Part shown: positions 1 to 10,719 of the stretch, one piece after another
Position numbering within the stretch: the first letter of the stretch is position 1
Layout of the letters: each line of letters opens with the position of its first letter
Source: Halichondria panicea
Taxonomy: Eukaryota; Porifera; Demospongiae; Suberitida; Halichondriidae
Assembly: GCF_963675165.1 (NCBI RefSeq)
Contig: NC_087380.1
Location: forward strand, 636,303-700,302
Length of the DNA stretch: 64,000 nucleotides
Reading direction: 5' to 3'
Notes under the pieces: model-generated
What the model was told of the DNA's origin: nothing
Databases searched by the model: none
The model's input: only the letters and a program-made list of their open reading frames with translations
Program-made: the position numbers and the translations under genes

Positions 1-300
1 GGGCACAAGGGGCACGTGCCCCCCCTTTCTGACCAGCTCGAATAAAACTAGCTCACAAAGTGGGTGTGGCTTAGAGCAGCAATCAATTATTGCAGCATGC
101 AGACGATCTCTAGTTGTAGACTTTTGAAGCTGAAGAGCAAGATGATTCCATCCATTTCTGCTATCTCTTGCTACTATGTATGTCATACTGTCATCAATTA
201 ATCCATGATCTGAAAAGCTACACTGGCTGGGCTTAAGTGTTGACCTTTTTTTAATACAAACTGCCCCCCCTTTTCAGGATCCGCCCCTGAATACAGCACA
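1..300. repeat. Interspersed repeat fragment at left edge
   Basis: The sequence starts with a C/G-rich run (gggcacaagg...tgccccccc) and a related tgccccccctttt...ggatccgcccctga run ends near 290, with no exon between. The paired runs look like the ends or internal motif of a transposon insertion. It occupies the place where the N-domain exon downstream of orphan signal exon Z would be expected. No coding potential is recognised. Confidence 0.35.
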
Positions 301-332
301 ACTATAAGTTGCTGCACTGCATATCAACTCAC

Positions 333-402
333 TCAAAGGTTGTCCATACACAAGAGAAACACTTCCCAGCAGACAGCAGAGAAATAACCTTGAGGGGAAC
401 AT
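333..402 (-). CDS. Orphan signal-peptide exon (unit Z)
   Basis: On the minus strand an ATG at 402 opens MFPSRLFLCCLLGS, followed by a short hydrophobic stretch ending VYGQPLS and a GTGAGT donor just below 333. It is almost identical to the first exons of units A, E and H. The hydrophobic core and the VYG end look like a cleavable signal peptide. No N-domain exon follows before the window ends, and a repeat fills 1-300, so this is either the first exon of a receptor that continues leftwards or a stranded exon. A UHRF1 shard lies upstream (983-1459), as it does for units A and H. Confidence 0.5.
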
Positions 403-982
403 TCTCCTTAGTCCTGTAGCCAATAGCGCTATAGCGTAGATAGTAAAGGATCACGTTCACCAATGTTTTCAACAGAGTCTGGATGGCACAATCCCACTTA
501 TGATTTTTAATGTTATTCATTGCTAGTCAAAAGGTCAGTTTGCTGTTTTTATTTACTGATTCAACCCTAGCCTCGATCCCAGGCCGCTCTTCCTCGTAGG
601 CCTTGTGAAGGAGGCTAATTCACTCCGTATCCTACAGCCTAGGTGATTTCCAGTGAATATGAGCCATATTTTACTTCCCCCAGAGAAGTATGGAATATGG
701 CTCATATTTTTACTTCCTACAAGCACTATTAAACTTTTGAATTATCTTGACAATTTGTACACAGTAAAATAGCAATACAGCACTCAAAAAATGTTTGTAG
801 ACTATGTTTTGTGCTATTGTCATATTGACCTGAGCTAGCTAGCAGTCTAAGTTACTTATTACATGTTCATGAGGCTTGAAACACTGCAGTTCAATCCTTG
901 CTCTGTGTTTCTAGTCAAGGCTGTCTACCACTGAACAGTGTTATTCTATAGAACTGCAAGGTTCCAGTTAGTGTGTGTAGTG
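403..982. repeat. Non-coding stretch with repeat pieces and a hairpin
   Basis: No exon is seen. A fragment beginning agcctcgatcccaggcc near 572 matches the ends of the TIR elements found elsewhere in the window. A small inverted repeat (aatatgagccatatt against aatatggctcatatt) lies at about 656-704 and could fold into a hairpin. The rest is AT-rich spacer. Confidence 0.4.
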
Positions 983-1459
983 TCATCTCCCTCCATTGTA
1001 TCCAGGGAACAGGTCCAATAGTACTGCCTGTAAGGACTTGTTGACTGTCATGGCATAGTCCTTGCCCAGGTCATGACGACAGTTGGGGCAGCTGAAACAG
1101 TGTTCTGGAAAATTGCCAACAATTGATCATGAGCATGCCACCTGAAAGGGCTCGCTCTAAGCTTTTAAAAAATCATAAAATAACTGAGTGAATCGGATAA
1201 TTAGAACTTTAAGTTACGGCGACTGATTCGATCCAATGATGTGTATACCTGTTCATGGCTGTGAGCTTCTGGTCCATCGACAGCTGTTAGGCTGTCCGCT
1301 TGTTGCCCGAGAGGTCGCGACCTCCACTCCCAGAGTACGTGAACTCCTCACCATTATCCTGGTCATCATTGTATCCCCTAACACGATGGAGTAGGCGCCG
1401 TCATCCTCGCGACCATGGATACCAGCAACGTGTGGACGGTGGACACCACTCTCACTCAC
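983..1459 (-). pseudogene. UHRF1-like pseudogene shard (C-terminal exon fused to SRA exon)
   Basis: The part at about 983-1090 matches the last exon of the UHRF1-like copy (ending LFPGYNGGR, stop at 983). Its 5' side jumps directly into intron sequence that at the main copy lies near 28890, so the RING, linker and second SRA exons are deleted. A second piece at 1249-1459 encodes [17 protein letters not shown] and then, after a one-base frameshift, a stretch containing [18 protein letters not shown] followed by an in-frame TAA. This matches the SRA domain, including the NKR finger region. Frameshift, stop and deletion make it a pseudogene. It retains the SRA segment that the copy at 29 kb lacks. 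Confidence 0.8.
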
Positions 1460-1657
1460 CTACACAGCAAGAGAGAGAGCTAGAGCATTGTACCGTTATA
1501 GAGTTATTTTCTAAATTTTCCTATTTTTTCGTATTATAGAAATGCGTAATAGGTTTTACATCACCATTCTGAGCTGTACGAATATTTAGAATATGAAATT
1601 AGTGGTTCATACAACAATTATATAATTATTATGGAATATTAAAAGCATAGTTACTAG

Positions 1658-2261
1658 TAGCCTCGATTCCAGGCCGCTCTTCCTCGAAGAGAGGCCTGGT
1701 ATCGACTGCTTGCGCATGCGCTAACCATTAGCCAGATACCGGCTAACACAGGATAACAACGTGTATGCTCAGTAAAACAAAGACGTCACAACGAACGGAA
1801 GTGGATTGAAGGAAGTAGATAGAAAGTTCGATTGAAGGTTTCTAGCCCATCTCTGAGAAAGAGCTGATAGCTACCCGTAGCCTGCTATGCTAACAAAAGA
1901 CCCACAGCCTGCAACAGTGTGGATGACAATCGTCTGAAGGGAGTGAAAGCTGACAATAGCCTAATGGACAGGCCACGCCCATCTAATACTAACTTTGGTG
2001 AAAGTCTACTATACTGCTACTGGCTCTATCAGAAAGAAAATAGTTGTGCATAGCTGTACGACAAAACTACAGCTTTGTCTCTAGCTAGCTAGCTAGCTGG
2101 CTAAATAGCTCTGTGTATGACTTCAATACTTTGTCAGAATATTTTCGTGATAAATTCAGTATTATAGGACATTTTACGGGAACAAATATCCAATAATGTT
2201 GCGCATGCGCAAGCAGTTAGTAGCAGGCCTTCTCTTCAGGGGAGGCTAGTGAAGGAGGCTA
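1658..2261. mobile_element. Non-autonomous TIR element (family 2) with 9-bp target duplication
   Basis: The element starts tagcctcgattccaggcc and ends with an inverted tagcctc-type end (gaaggaggcta). It is flanked by direct repeats agttactag at 1649-1657 and 2262-2270, a 9-bp target duplication. No transposase frame is visible. It sits in former UHRF1 intron sequence. Related, reverse-oriented pieces lie at 33207-33312 and 34915-35085. A 9-bp duplication suits Mutator-like elements; the superfamily assignment is inference. Confidence 0.65.
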
Positions 2262-2267
2262 AGTTAC

Positions 2268-2700
2268 TAGCCTCGATCCCAGGCCGAGTTTTCGCTTTTA
2301 TAACGGTTAGGCGAACAACTGGGCCTGGTACTAGTTGTCTGCGCATGCGTCAAATTTTCATTGTATATTTGTGGTCGGCAAAAATATTTAATAAATCAAT
2401 AATAGAAATTTGTACACAGAAAATGCACAGAGTGAGTACACAAAAGATGCACATAGGGAGCTGCTTCACAAAGGCCTGGGGAGTTGCCAGTTGTGCTGCA
2501 GCACAATTACAGTGACCCAGGGCAACTTCAGGATGATTGAATGCCTTCAAATTACGTTTCAAAAAGATTTAGCAGGCTGCTGGACTTCTCTGATTCTAGG
2601 CCCCAACTCGTAACTCATTGCTTGAGAAAACGTAGATTCTCTTGATGTCTCTGAGCTACCCAGCAACGCTCGAATGAGCAGGTCATACTCCAGTCCTGTG
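2268..2700. mobile_element. Truncated TIR element (family 1)
   Basis: The left end tagcctcgatcccaggcc and the next 430 bp match the first part of the complete elements at 10720 and 56852. The match stops abruptly at 2700, where sequence switches to the repeated spacer that starts the large segmental duplication. The element end therefore coincides with a duplication breakpoint. No transposase is encoded. Confidence 0.75.
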
Positions 2701-3204
2701 TTCAAAAATATGCTTTAATGTCAAATGTCTATCGTTCACTGGTATATATATATAGTGGTTGACATGGGAACAGCAGGACAGGTGTTCGTACAGTGGCTCT
2801 GCATGTATGGGGAATGGGAATGGGAACAATATGTCTATAAAATGCTCTCACCTGTTTCTGGTGTGAGGAATCCGTGCCGTATCATAAACTTGAGACACAC
2901 AAGAGCACTGTTGGGTTTGAAGTGGCCATTGAATAGCTATACATGCATAGCCACAGCAATAGCCACATTGACAATCAAGGACACCAGCAAGTAAAAAGAT
3001 ACCTTTCATATGACATGTTTTGTGAGCACACTGAATAATTAATTTCAGCCGCAAATTCTTGTAATTATGAACATTGATCAAAGCTAACAGGAAATGAACG
3101 GATGATTTTTGCCTATAATTTAATTTAATTTAGATCTAACAACTTGCTAAATAACATGAAACAGTGACACATTGACAAACTAGACAGCTGTGTTTTTATA
3201 GTGT
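2701..3204 (-). other. 3' spacer of unit A (possible 3' UTR)
   Basis: This roughly 0.5-kb stretch lies just 3' of the tail stop codon of unit A and recurs after the tails of B, C, E, F, H and I (about 13.6, 16.0, 23.1, 41.4, 52.1 and 60.5 kb). It shows no conserved reading frame. In B, C, E, F and I it carries AATAAA on the minus strand about 150-190 nt after the stop. In A and H that position reads differently and the hexamer is absent. A conserved 3' UTR is a reasonable inference. Confidence 0.4.
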
Positions 3205-4237
3205 CTACTTGTTCTCTGTGTTGAAGTCAGTGGGTGCATAAGCTGCACAGGCTGAGAGCTGGTAGTCTGCAGGAGGAGGGGGGCGTGGCTGGTCCACCAC
3301 CTCATAGGTAGCCTCCTCTTGTAGTCTGCTCAACCCCTCGTAATCATGGGAGGGGAGATGACTCATCACCACTGGGGGTAATCTGCACACGAAATAGAAG
3401 AATGGAATCCATTAACAGAGACTACATGAAAAATAAATATTAAGCACATAACAAAAGCTCTCTACAATCATACCGGTACACGTAGTTATGACAGCTACTT
3501 CCTTCACACACTAACACTCACTGTGTTGGTTGGCTGCCTGTCTTCTCATCACTCATGTCCTTGGATCCATACCTCTGTTGCCTTAGTAACAACAGCACCA
3601 CTATTACAATCAGTACTAGCACAGCAATAGCCAAGACTCCAGCAACCACCCAACCAGCCACTGTCAATGGACCAACATTGACCACTACACTCTCTGTGGG
3701 TGAGGTAGTAGCAGTTGTCCGATTAGTGATGTCCTCAGGGCACTCTGGACTATTGAGGTTAGCAATGACAATCGGACAACTGTTAGTCACACTGAGGCCT
3801 GCACTCTGCACCACAACGATTGGATCATTCTCAACCCACTGTTTCATTAGCCTAGACAGTTGTATGGTGGATACACTCTCTGTTCCAGTGACCACAGGTC
3901 TGTAGGTCACATGACTAGAGGACCCTTCAAAACAATTGATAAACTCGTCAGTGAGAAGGGAGGGGCTGAACCCACAAGCACACAATCCTTCAACACCTTG
4001 AGATAATCTGGTAGTGATGCCACTGGCTTTGGTAGTTCTTCCTGACTCAATGTACACCTCACAGTTTGTTATTCCATCCAGACGAAGTTGAATGTTGAGT
4101 GCTATAAAACAAAAATAAACTGTTACCAAAAAAACGAGTGTTGCAAGCGTGCGCTTGCTAATGCCTCTCGCCATGTTATGCTTTCGCTCAAAAAGTATTA
4201 GTGTTATAGTAGTTTCTATAATGAATTTTATATTAAA

Positions 4238-4868
4238 GATCTGTAGTTCAATGTATATAATATCTAAGAAGAAAAGACCTGTGTACATGCATATTGTTAT
4301 CTATATTTTGTTATATGGTAGTGTTTTGTGGCTTACCAGGCCCTCAAGAAAAATATGATTCTGCCAGGAGGATATCTGGATCTGGATCTTGGATATTATT
4401 TTCTCACACATGGGGAATGAGCGCGCATGCGCATTACATCCAAAGGAATAATTAAAGGGTGTGTCCAAAGAGATCAATTTCACAAGCATAAATGGCTACG
4501 TACTGCTAGCTAGCTGTTTTAACAGATATTTTCTGAGTCTTGTAGCTAACAAAAAGCTAGCGCTTTAGTGCAAGGCTAACTCATATGTTGAATAGAAAGT
4601 TTGTGCGGACAGATGATGCTATGAAAGATTCTGAAGAGACTGCAACAGCCTTCAATGTGAGTCAAACTAGCCATAACTTGGGAAAGAAACTTTAGTTTGC
4701 TAATCCACGTATCAAAATCCAAGAGAACGTGGCTAGAAGCCTATAGAAGCTGTTAGCTTTCGTCGCATTGCAACCGTTGAGCAGTTACAGCTGGAACAGA
4801 CACACAGACACACACACACACACACACAGTCAGCTTTACCATATCCCTCGTGCGGCTACGCCTCGAGG
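4238..4868. repeat. Intronic repeat, about 0.63 kb, copy 1
   Basis: Starting gatctgtagttca and ending in a CA tract followed by ctacgcctcgagg, this segment recurs at 7374-8007 and in the matching introns of unit H (about 53575-54205 and from about 56700, interrupted there by a transposon). It contains agcgcgcatgcgcatt and a cacacaca run. It is non-coding and probably a transposon-derived intron insert; the class is unknown. Confidence 0.6.
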
Positions 4869-7373
4869 TATAATGATGTGAATCTGTATCAACACTAGCT
4901 ATAGTTACACGATCTTTAGTAAGGTTTTACTTTCATGTATGCTTTCAGTGGAATTGTAAAGGTTTTCCAACTTACTCCTGAACTCAATGGCTGAACTCAA
5001 TGGTGTAGTGAGCAGCTACAGTGTGTTCCCCCTCAAGCTGACTGGAGGTGAGGATGACCTGACAGCTGTACTGACCAGCGTCTGACAAGTAGAGAGTGTC
5101 AAAGTTGAGGGTTGCTGTGTTGGTCATGAGTGACCCTCCTTCCCTCGTCCACTGGTAGGAGAGGGTGGGTTGTAGAGAGGCCCCTCCACTCAGGGAACAA
5201 GTGAGGGAGAAACTCTGACCAGCCATTGGAACACCACTGGGGATGATCACCACTTGTATGGCTGGATGGAAGAGAGTGGGCGTAAACAAAACAATGGTTA
5301 ATATCTTTCACTATGACAGAATAAACAAATTAAAGCTGCTACAATAACAGTTTGGTAGCAATTAACTTGGTGATTTTAGCAAGTCACCACAGGGAGAATC
5401 GAGATACACAACAAAATGGTTGCAGTTTCTTGTAATGTTTTTCCTATAAAGACATGTGTGAGAACTGACTTTGACAGAATGGTTCAGCTCCACTCCAGTT
5501 ACGGTCTGATTGACATGTTCTCATATTGTCTCCACGTAGCAAAGACCCCATCCCACAAGAATAAGTGGCAGTACTCTCATCAGTGCGTGGAGGAGAGGTC
5601 GATGAATAAGCAATGACTCCATTAGTGATGCTGGGTAGGTCCTCACATGTTCCTGTAAGGAAACCATAATTATAGGAACTTTAATTGAAGATAATAGCTT
5701 ACCAATACATGTTAGTATTGATCCACTCCACATTCCTCCACTAGCACTGTTAGTACATGTCCTGGTAGCATCACCAGAGAGCACAAACGTGGCACTACAG
5801 GAGTGGGTAGCCACAGTACCCACTGGACTAGGTGAGGTGTCCACGGTGTAAGTGATGTCACCATTTGATAGAGTGAGAGCAGGACAGCTTGCTGTAAGAG
5901 AAGTCATGTACACTAAAGGGACAAGCAATAAAGGAAGATACCTTCACAGACAATGTCTCCTCCACTCCAGGTAGTGTCTGATTGACATGTTTTTGTTCTG
6001 GGACCAAAGATATCGTACCCAGTGCCACAGGTGTAGGTGGCCACTGTCCCCGCTGGTCTTGGGGAGAACATCGTATCATAGCTAACCACTCCATTAGAAG
6101 GTGAGGGAATCCTGACAAATAGCTGCATGAATACAATATACAGATATGATATTTAAAGATTATTAACTCACGAGAGCATATTGGAGGTGTGCCCCAGAGT
6201 CCACTAGCCATACAAGTCAGGGTTGAATTCCCAGATAACACAAAGTTGTCTTGACAAGAATAAGTGACAGTCTGTCCAAATGTTGTCGGAGGGAATGTTC
6301 TGGTGCTACTGGCAACCATAAGAGGGACACCACATTCCACAACTGGTGAGAGTAGATTAGCGTAGATTATCATAATTATTGAACTCACTTGGACAAGTAA
6401 TGCTCATTCCACTCCACTTTCCACTGATCCCACAATCTCTATCAGGTCCACTGGACACTCTGTATCCCTCATCACAGCTGTATGTAGCCACGGCTCCGTC
6501 TAGTCTGGGGGTGGTGTCTGGACTGTAGCTGATCACTCCATTGTCTGGTACAGTAAGGATATCACAGATGGCTGTAAAGAAGTATAATTATAGAGATAGC
6601 ATATAAGGATACAAAACAATCTTTACCTCTACAGGTTGGTGCAGTTCCATCCCATCCACTGTCACTACACGTCCTCATTGAGGTACCAATTAGTTCAAAG
6701 CCAGCAGTACAGGTGTAGGTAACCATGGAGCCCTCAGCTCTGGGGATGGTGGTGTCACTGTACACAAGTGGTGCTCCATTGGTTGGTACAGGGAGGTTGG
6801 GACAAATCACTGCATACAATAATCAGTGATACGATCAGTATAATGACTGTTACTACATATGAGGAACAGTATTCTCCACAGTAGCATTTTTTTGCCATTC
6901 ACCAACCTGTACAGGTAGGAGTACCACCAATTAGCGCACTCCACCCAGTGGTAGCACAAGTCCTTGATAGTGTCCCACTGAAGTCATACCCAGTCACACA
7001 GCTGTAGGTGGCAGTGGAGTCCATAGCTCTGGGGATGGTGGTGTCACTGTACGTCACTCCTCCATTGGTTGGTACGCCAAGGTTGGGGCAAATCACTAAA
7101 TGGAAATAAGTGGATCGTTTTCACTATCAACAGCTATAACAACTAGTGTTCAAGCTGGCGCTGTGCTAATGCCTCTCGCCATGTTTTTGCTTTCGCTCAA
7201 AAGTATTAGAGTGTTATATTAGTTACTTTCTATAATGAATTTTATATTAAAGTTAGCTTATCTATATAAAGTCACTGAGAAGAAAAAACTTATTTACATG
7301 CATCTATTGTTATTATTTATTGTATTATGTGGCTTACCAGGACCTCAAGAAAGAAGAAAATTGATTCTTCCAG

Positions 7374-7935
7374 GATCTGTAGTTCAGTGTATATAATATC
7401 TAAGAAGAAAAGACCTGTGTACATGCATATTGTTATCTATATTGTTATATGGTAGTGTTTTGTGGCTTACCAGGCCCTCAAGACAAAGATGATTCTGCCA
7501 GGAGGATCTGGATCTTGGATATTATTTCTCCCACATGGGGAATGAGCGCGCATGCGCATTACATCCATAGGAATAATTAAAGGGTGTGTCCAAAGAGATC
7601 AATTTTCACAAAATTAATGGCTGCTGCTAGCTAGCTGTTTTAACAGATATTTTCTGAGTATTGTAGCTAACAAAAAGCTAGCGCTTTAGTGCAAGGCTAA
7701 CTCATATGTTGAATAGAAAGTTTGTGCGGACAGATGATGCTATGAAAGATTCTGAAGAGACTGCAACAGACTTCAATGTGAGTCAAACTAGCCATAACTC
7801 GAGAAAGAAGCTTTAGTTTGCTAATCCACGAATCAAAATCCAAGAGAACGTGGCTAGAAGCCTATAGAAGCTGTTAGCTTTCGTCGCATTGCAACCGTTG
7901 AGCAGTTACAGCTGGAACAGACACACACACAGACA

Positions 7936-7969
<34 letters not shown>

Positions 7970-8007
7970 CAGCTTTACCGTATCCCTCGTGTGGCTACGC
8001 CTCGAGG
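7374..8007. repeat. Intronic repeat, about 0.63 kb, copy 2
   Basis: Second copy of the segment at 4238-4868, inside the roughly 1-kb intron of unit A between CCP exons 6907-7095 and 8137-8313. It includes a CA tract at about 7918-7968. Position 7517-7525 (ggatattat) is the empty form of the site where unit H carries a transposon. Just left of it (7150-7373) is a second, partial copy of the sequence found at about 4140-4360. Confidence 0.6.
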
Positions 8008-10719
8008 CATAATAACTTGTGACACCCAAACAATAAATCTTACTCACGATTACAAATCAGCAGAAAAAATTCACAATTTGTAACTGTGTTCGTTATAAGG
8101 TACCATCTATACACTTGACTACTACACGAGGCATACCAGTACAGGTGGGTGCAGTGAGGCTCCACATTGTATTAGCTTGACAAGTCCTGGTCACAGCTCC
8201 AACCAGAGTGTATCCAGTGTTACAGGTGTAGGTAGCAGTCATCATGAAGGTGGTTCCAGAGGTTGTGTCCACTGCTCCATTGATGGGGTCAGTGAGGGAA
8301 CCACAGTTGACAGCTAAACAACAAAAATAAATTTGTATTTGATATTGATGGTCATACTCACGATTACACACAGGTTCTGACCCACTCCAGTCTCCACTAG
8401 CTTGACAAGTCCTGGTCTGACCTCCACTACGTGTATAGCCAGTGTTACAGGTGTAGGTAGCAGTGTTTGAGAGGGTGGTCCCTGTTGTAGTGACTCTTCC
8501 ATTTATAGGATCATCCAATGATCCACAGCTAACTGTAAGGAACAACATTACATGTGTACAATGTGCCTATTAAACTTCTAACCTGTACAAGTTGGACTAC
8601 CACCATTACTCCACCCACTGACAGTACAGGTCCTTGGTACAGCTCCATGCACTGAATTCATACCCAAAGACACAGCTGTAGGTAACCGTGGAATCCACAG
8701 CTCTGGGAATGGTGAGGTCGCTGTAGGTCACCACTCCATTGGCCGGTGGTGGGACGTTGGGGCAAATCACTGAATAGAAATAGCATTTAGTTCTATAACT
8801 CAGTTTGAGTACATACGTGTACAAGTGAGGGGTGTTCCACTCCATGATCTATCAGACTGACAGGTCCTAGTGCCTCCACCAGCTAACACGGTGTACCCAG
8901 TGACACAGCTCTGTGTAGCCATGGTTCCCTCTAGTACGGGGGATGAGTTTGGATCGTAGACGATGAATCCATTGGTGAGGGTGAGGAGAGGACAGATGGC
9001 TGTGGGGGAACACTTGACACCAGTTCACAACACTCATCCCCCTCACCAGTACAGACAGGGTCATCTCCAGTGCTCCATCCACTAGCAGTACACGTCCTCA
9101 TTATCAGTCCAGTCATCTGGTAGTCAGGGTTACAGGAGTAGGTAGCTGTGCTCTCAAAGGTGGTAGTGGGTGTATCAACCATACCATTGGTGGGGTCAGT
9201 GAGGACACCGCAGTCAACAACTGCAGTGTATAAGAATGGGCTCATAAAACAAACAAATAGAGCCTTATAATTTAACGTATACTATCACAAGCTGGTACAC
9301 TGCCACTCCAGTCTCCATTAGCCCCACAAGTCCTAGTGGTGTCTCCATTCAGATTGTGGCCACTTTTACAAGAGTAGGTAGCTGTGCTCTCAAAGGTGGT
9401 AGTGGATAAAGTAATCATTCCATTGGTGGGGTCAGTGAGGGGGCCACAGTCAACAACTGCAGTGTATAATAATAAGCTTTAAAAACAAGAGAATGTGAGT
9501 AACTTACGAGTACACGTTGGATTAGTCCCACTCCACACTCCACCAGCCCCACAAGTCCTGGTCATATCACCAGTCACAGTGTATCCAGTGTTACATGTGA
9601 AGGTGGCCACGGTGTTCACTGGTCTAGTATTCATGGTCTCCGCATTATAGCCAATCATTCCATTGGTTGGAGCAGGCAAGTCAGAGCAGGTAGTGGTGCT
9701 GACTGCACACATTATAATGAAAGCAATTTTACACTCTTGGTCGGTACAGATGGCCAGGACAAAATTTAATGACAATGCTAGAAAAATATTGATAATAGTT
9801 ACTCTTACGTTCACAAGTGGGTCTCACAGTGCTACTCCACTGCATTGTGACATCATTACAGGTGATGGATGAGATGGTCGTCACAGCGTACCCAGGGTCA
9901 CAGGTGTAGGTGGCCATGTTGGTGTCTGCATCGTATGAGATCGTTCCATTAGACAGGGGACTCAGTGTGGGGCAGGGAGCTGTGGGGGGTGGGGGTTAGT
10001 ATTGGACATAGACAATATAGTCAGCACTCACTGAAGGTGACACATCTCCTCTCATTGGTGGCAGTCCTCACACAGCAATGTTCTCCATCAGGACTGAAGT
10101 GTGTGAGACCACGATACAGAGCAACGCCATAATTAGGAACATCTCTGATGAACACTTCGTCCTGAACTGCCAACAATCTACTTTCAAATTGCAATGCACT
10201 CCCATTGGGGAACAGCCACAATACACTATCAGTGTTTACGGTGAAGCAAAACCAGGGGCGTGGTACACCATTAGCTCCTGATCCAACATCAGAGAATGAG
10301 ATGATCTCTCCAGTGTGGTCAGTGCCATCACCGAATTCATTGGATGCTGCCAAGTCCAGCTGTATGCCAAAATACAATATTGATGCTCTGATATCAAACC
10401 TATAATACTTGTTTCATCTACTATCCAATAGCACAGGTTAGTATTAGCTTAGCCATAATTATAGCTGACTGCATGATAGTATCTATGCATGATCTATATC
10501 AACTCACTCAAAGCCTGCTGTCCATACACAAGAGAAGCACTTCCCAGCAGACAGCAGAGAAATAACCTTGAGGGGAACATTCTCATTATTCTTGTAGCCA
10601 AGAGTTCATTATTCATCCTATATTAAACTCTTGCTAGGTTAGCTGATATATATTGCTCAAAATTAATTAATTGCATTCTTGCGAATCTGATTGGATTCAT
10701 ACTGAAAGCACACACTTAC

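Larger units (their letters stand above)
3205..10586 (-). pseudogene. Receptor unit A: CCP/Ig receptor, recently disabled
   Basis: Exons in transcript order: signal 10508-10586; N-domain 10032-10359; fifteen CCP exons at 9809-9979, 9508-9702, 9283-9456, 9047-9220, 8817-8999, 8583-8769, 8362-8532, 8137-8313, 6907-7095, 6627-6809, 6389-6571, 6172-6342, 5942-6122, 5703-5891 and 5470-5652; Ig to about 5270; membrane-proximal/TM 3522-4101; tail 3205-3382. Splice sites look normal and the TM and tail frames are open. Four small lesions break it: one extra base in the N-domain near 10351; about 4 extra bases in the CCP at 8583-8769 (near 8645); two missing bases near 6109; and a 13-bp tandem duplication (4978-4990/4991-5003) that ends the Ig exon in a stop. 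Unit H lacks these lesions. Exon skipping could rescue some, since all ectodomain exons are phase 1-1, but the N-domain lesion is hard to bypass. Confidence 0.8.

Noticed and set aside
2249..2613. Repeated 60-90 codon ORFs inside family 1 transposons (also 10802-11065, 11729-12134, 56788-57126)
   Set aside because: Conserved only because the element copies are recent. No transposase motif is visible, and the frames differ between copies through indels.
2848..3081. Minus-strand ORF in the tail spacer (also 52185-52418 and 60497-60766) as an extra receptor exon
   Set aside because: Downstream of the conserved tail stop codon, with the frame not preserved among copies; better explained as 3' UTR or spacer.
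3555..3905. Long plus-strand reading frames opposite the membrane-proximal/TM exons (also at 14435, 16805, 23913, 42162, 47888, 52892, 61312)
   Set aside because: They are antisense shadows: they recur only because the minus-strand exon is conserved, lack splice context, and encode no recognisable domain.
5470..10359. Complement regulators or vertebrate-type complement receptors as the identity of the CCP genes
   Set aside because: CCP repeats alone are not specific. The N-terminal Ig-like exon, Ig exon, membrane-proximal domain and ITAM-like tail do not match a named complement protein, so no gene symbol is given.
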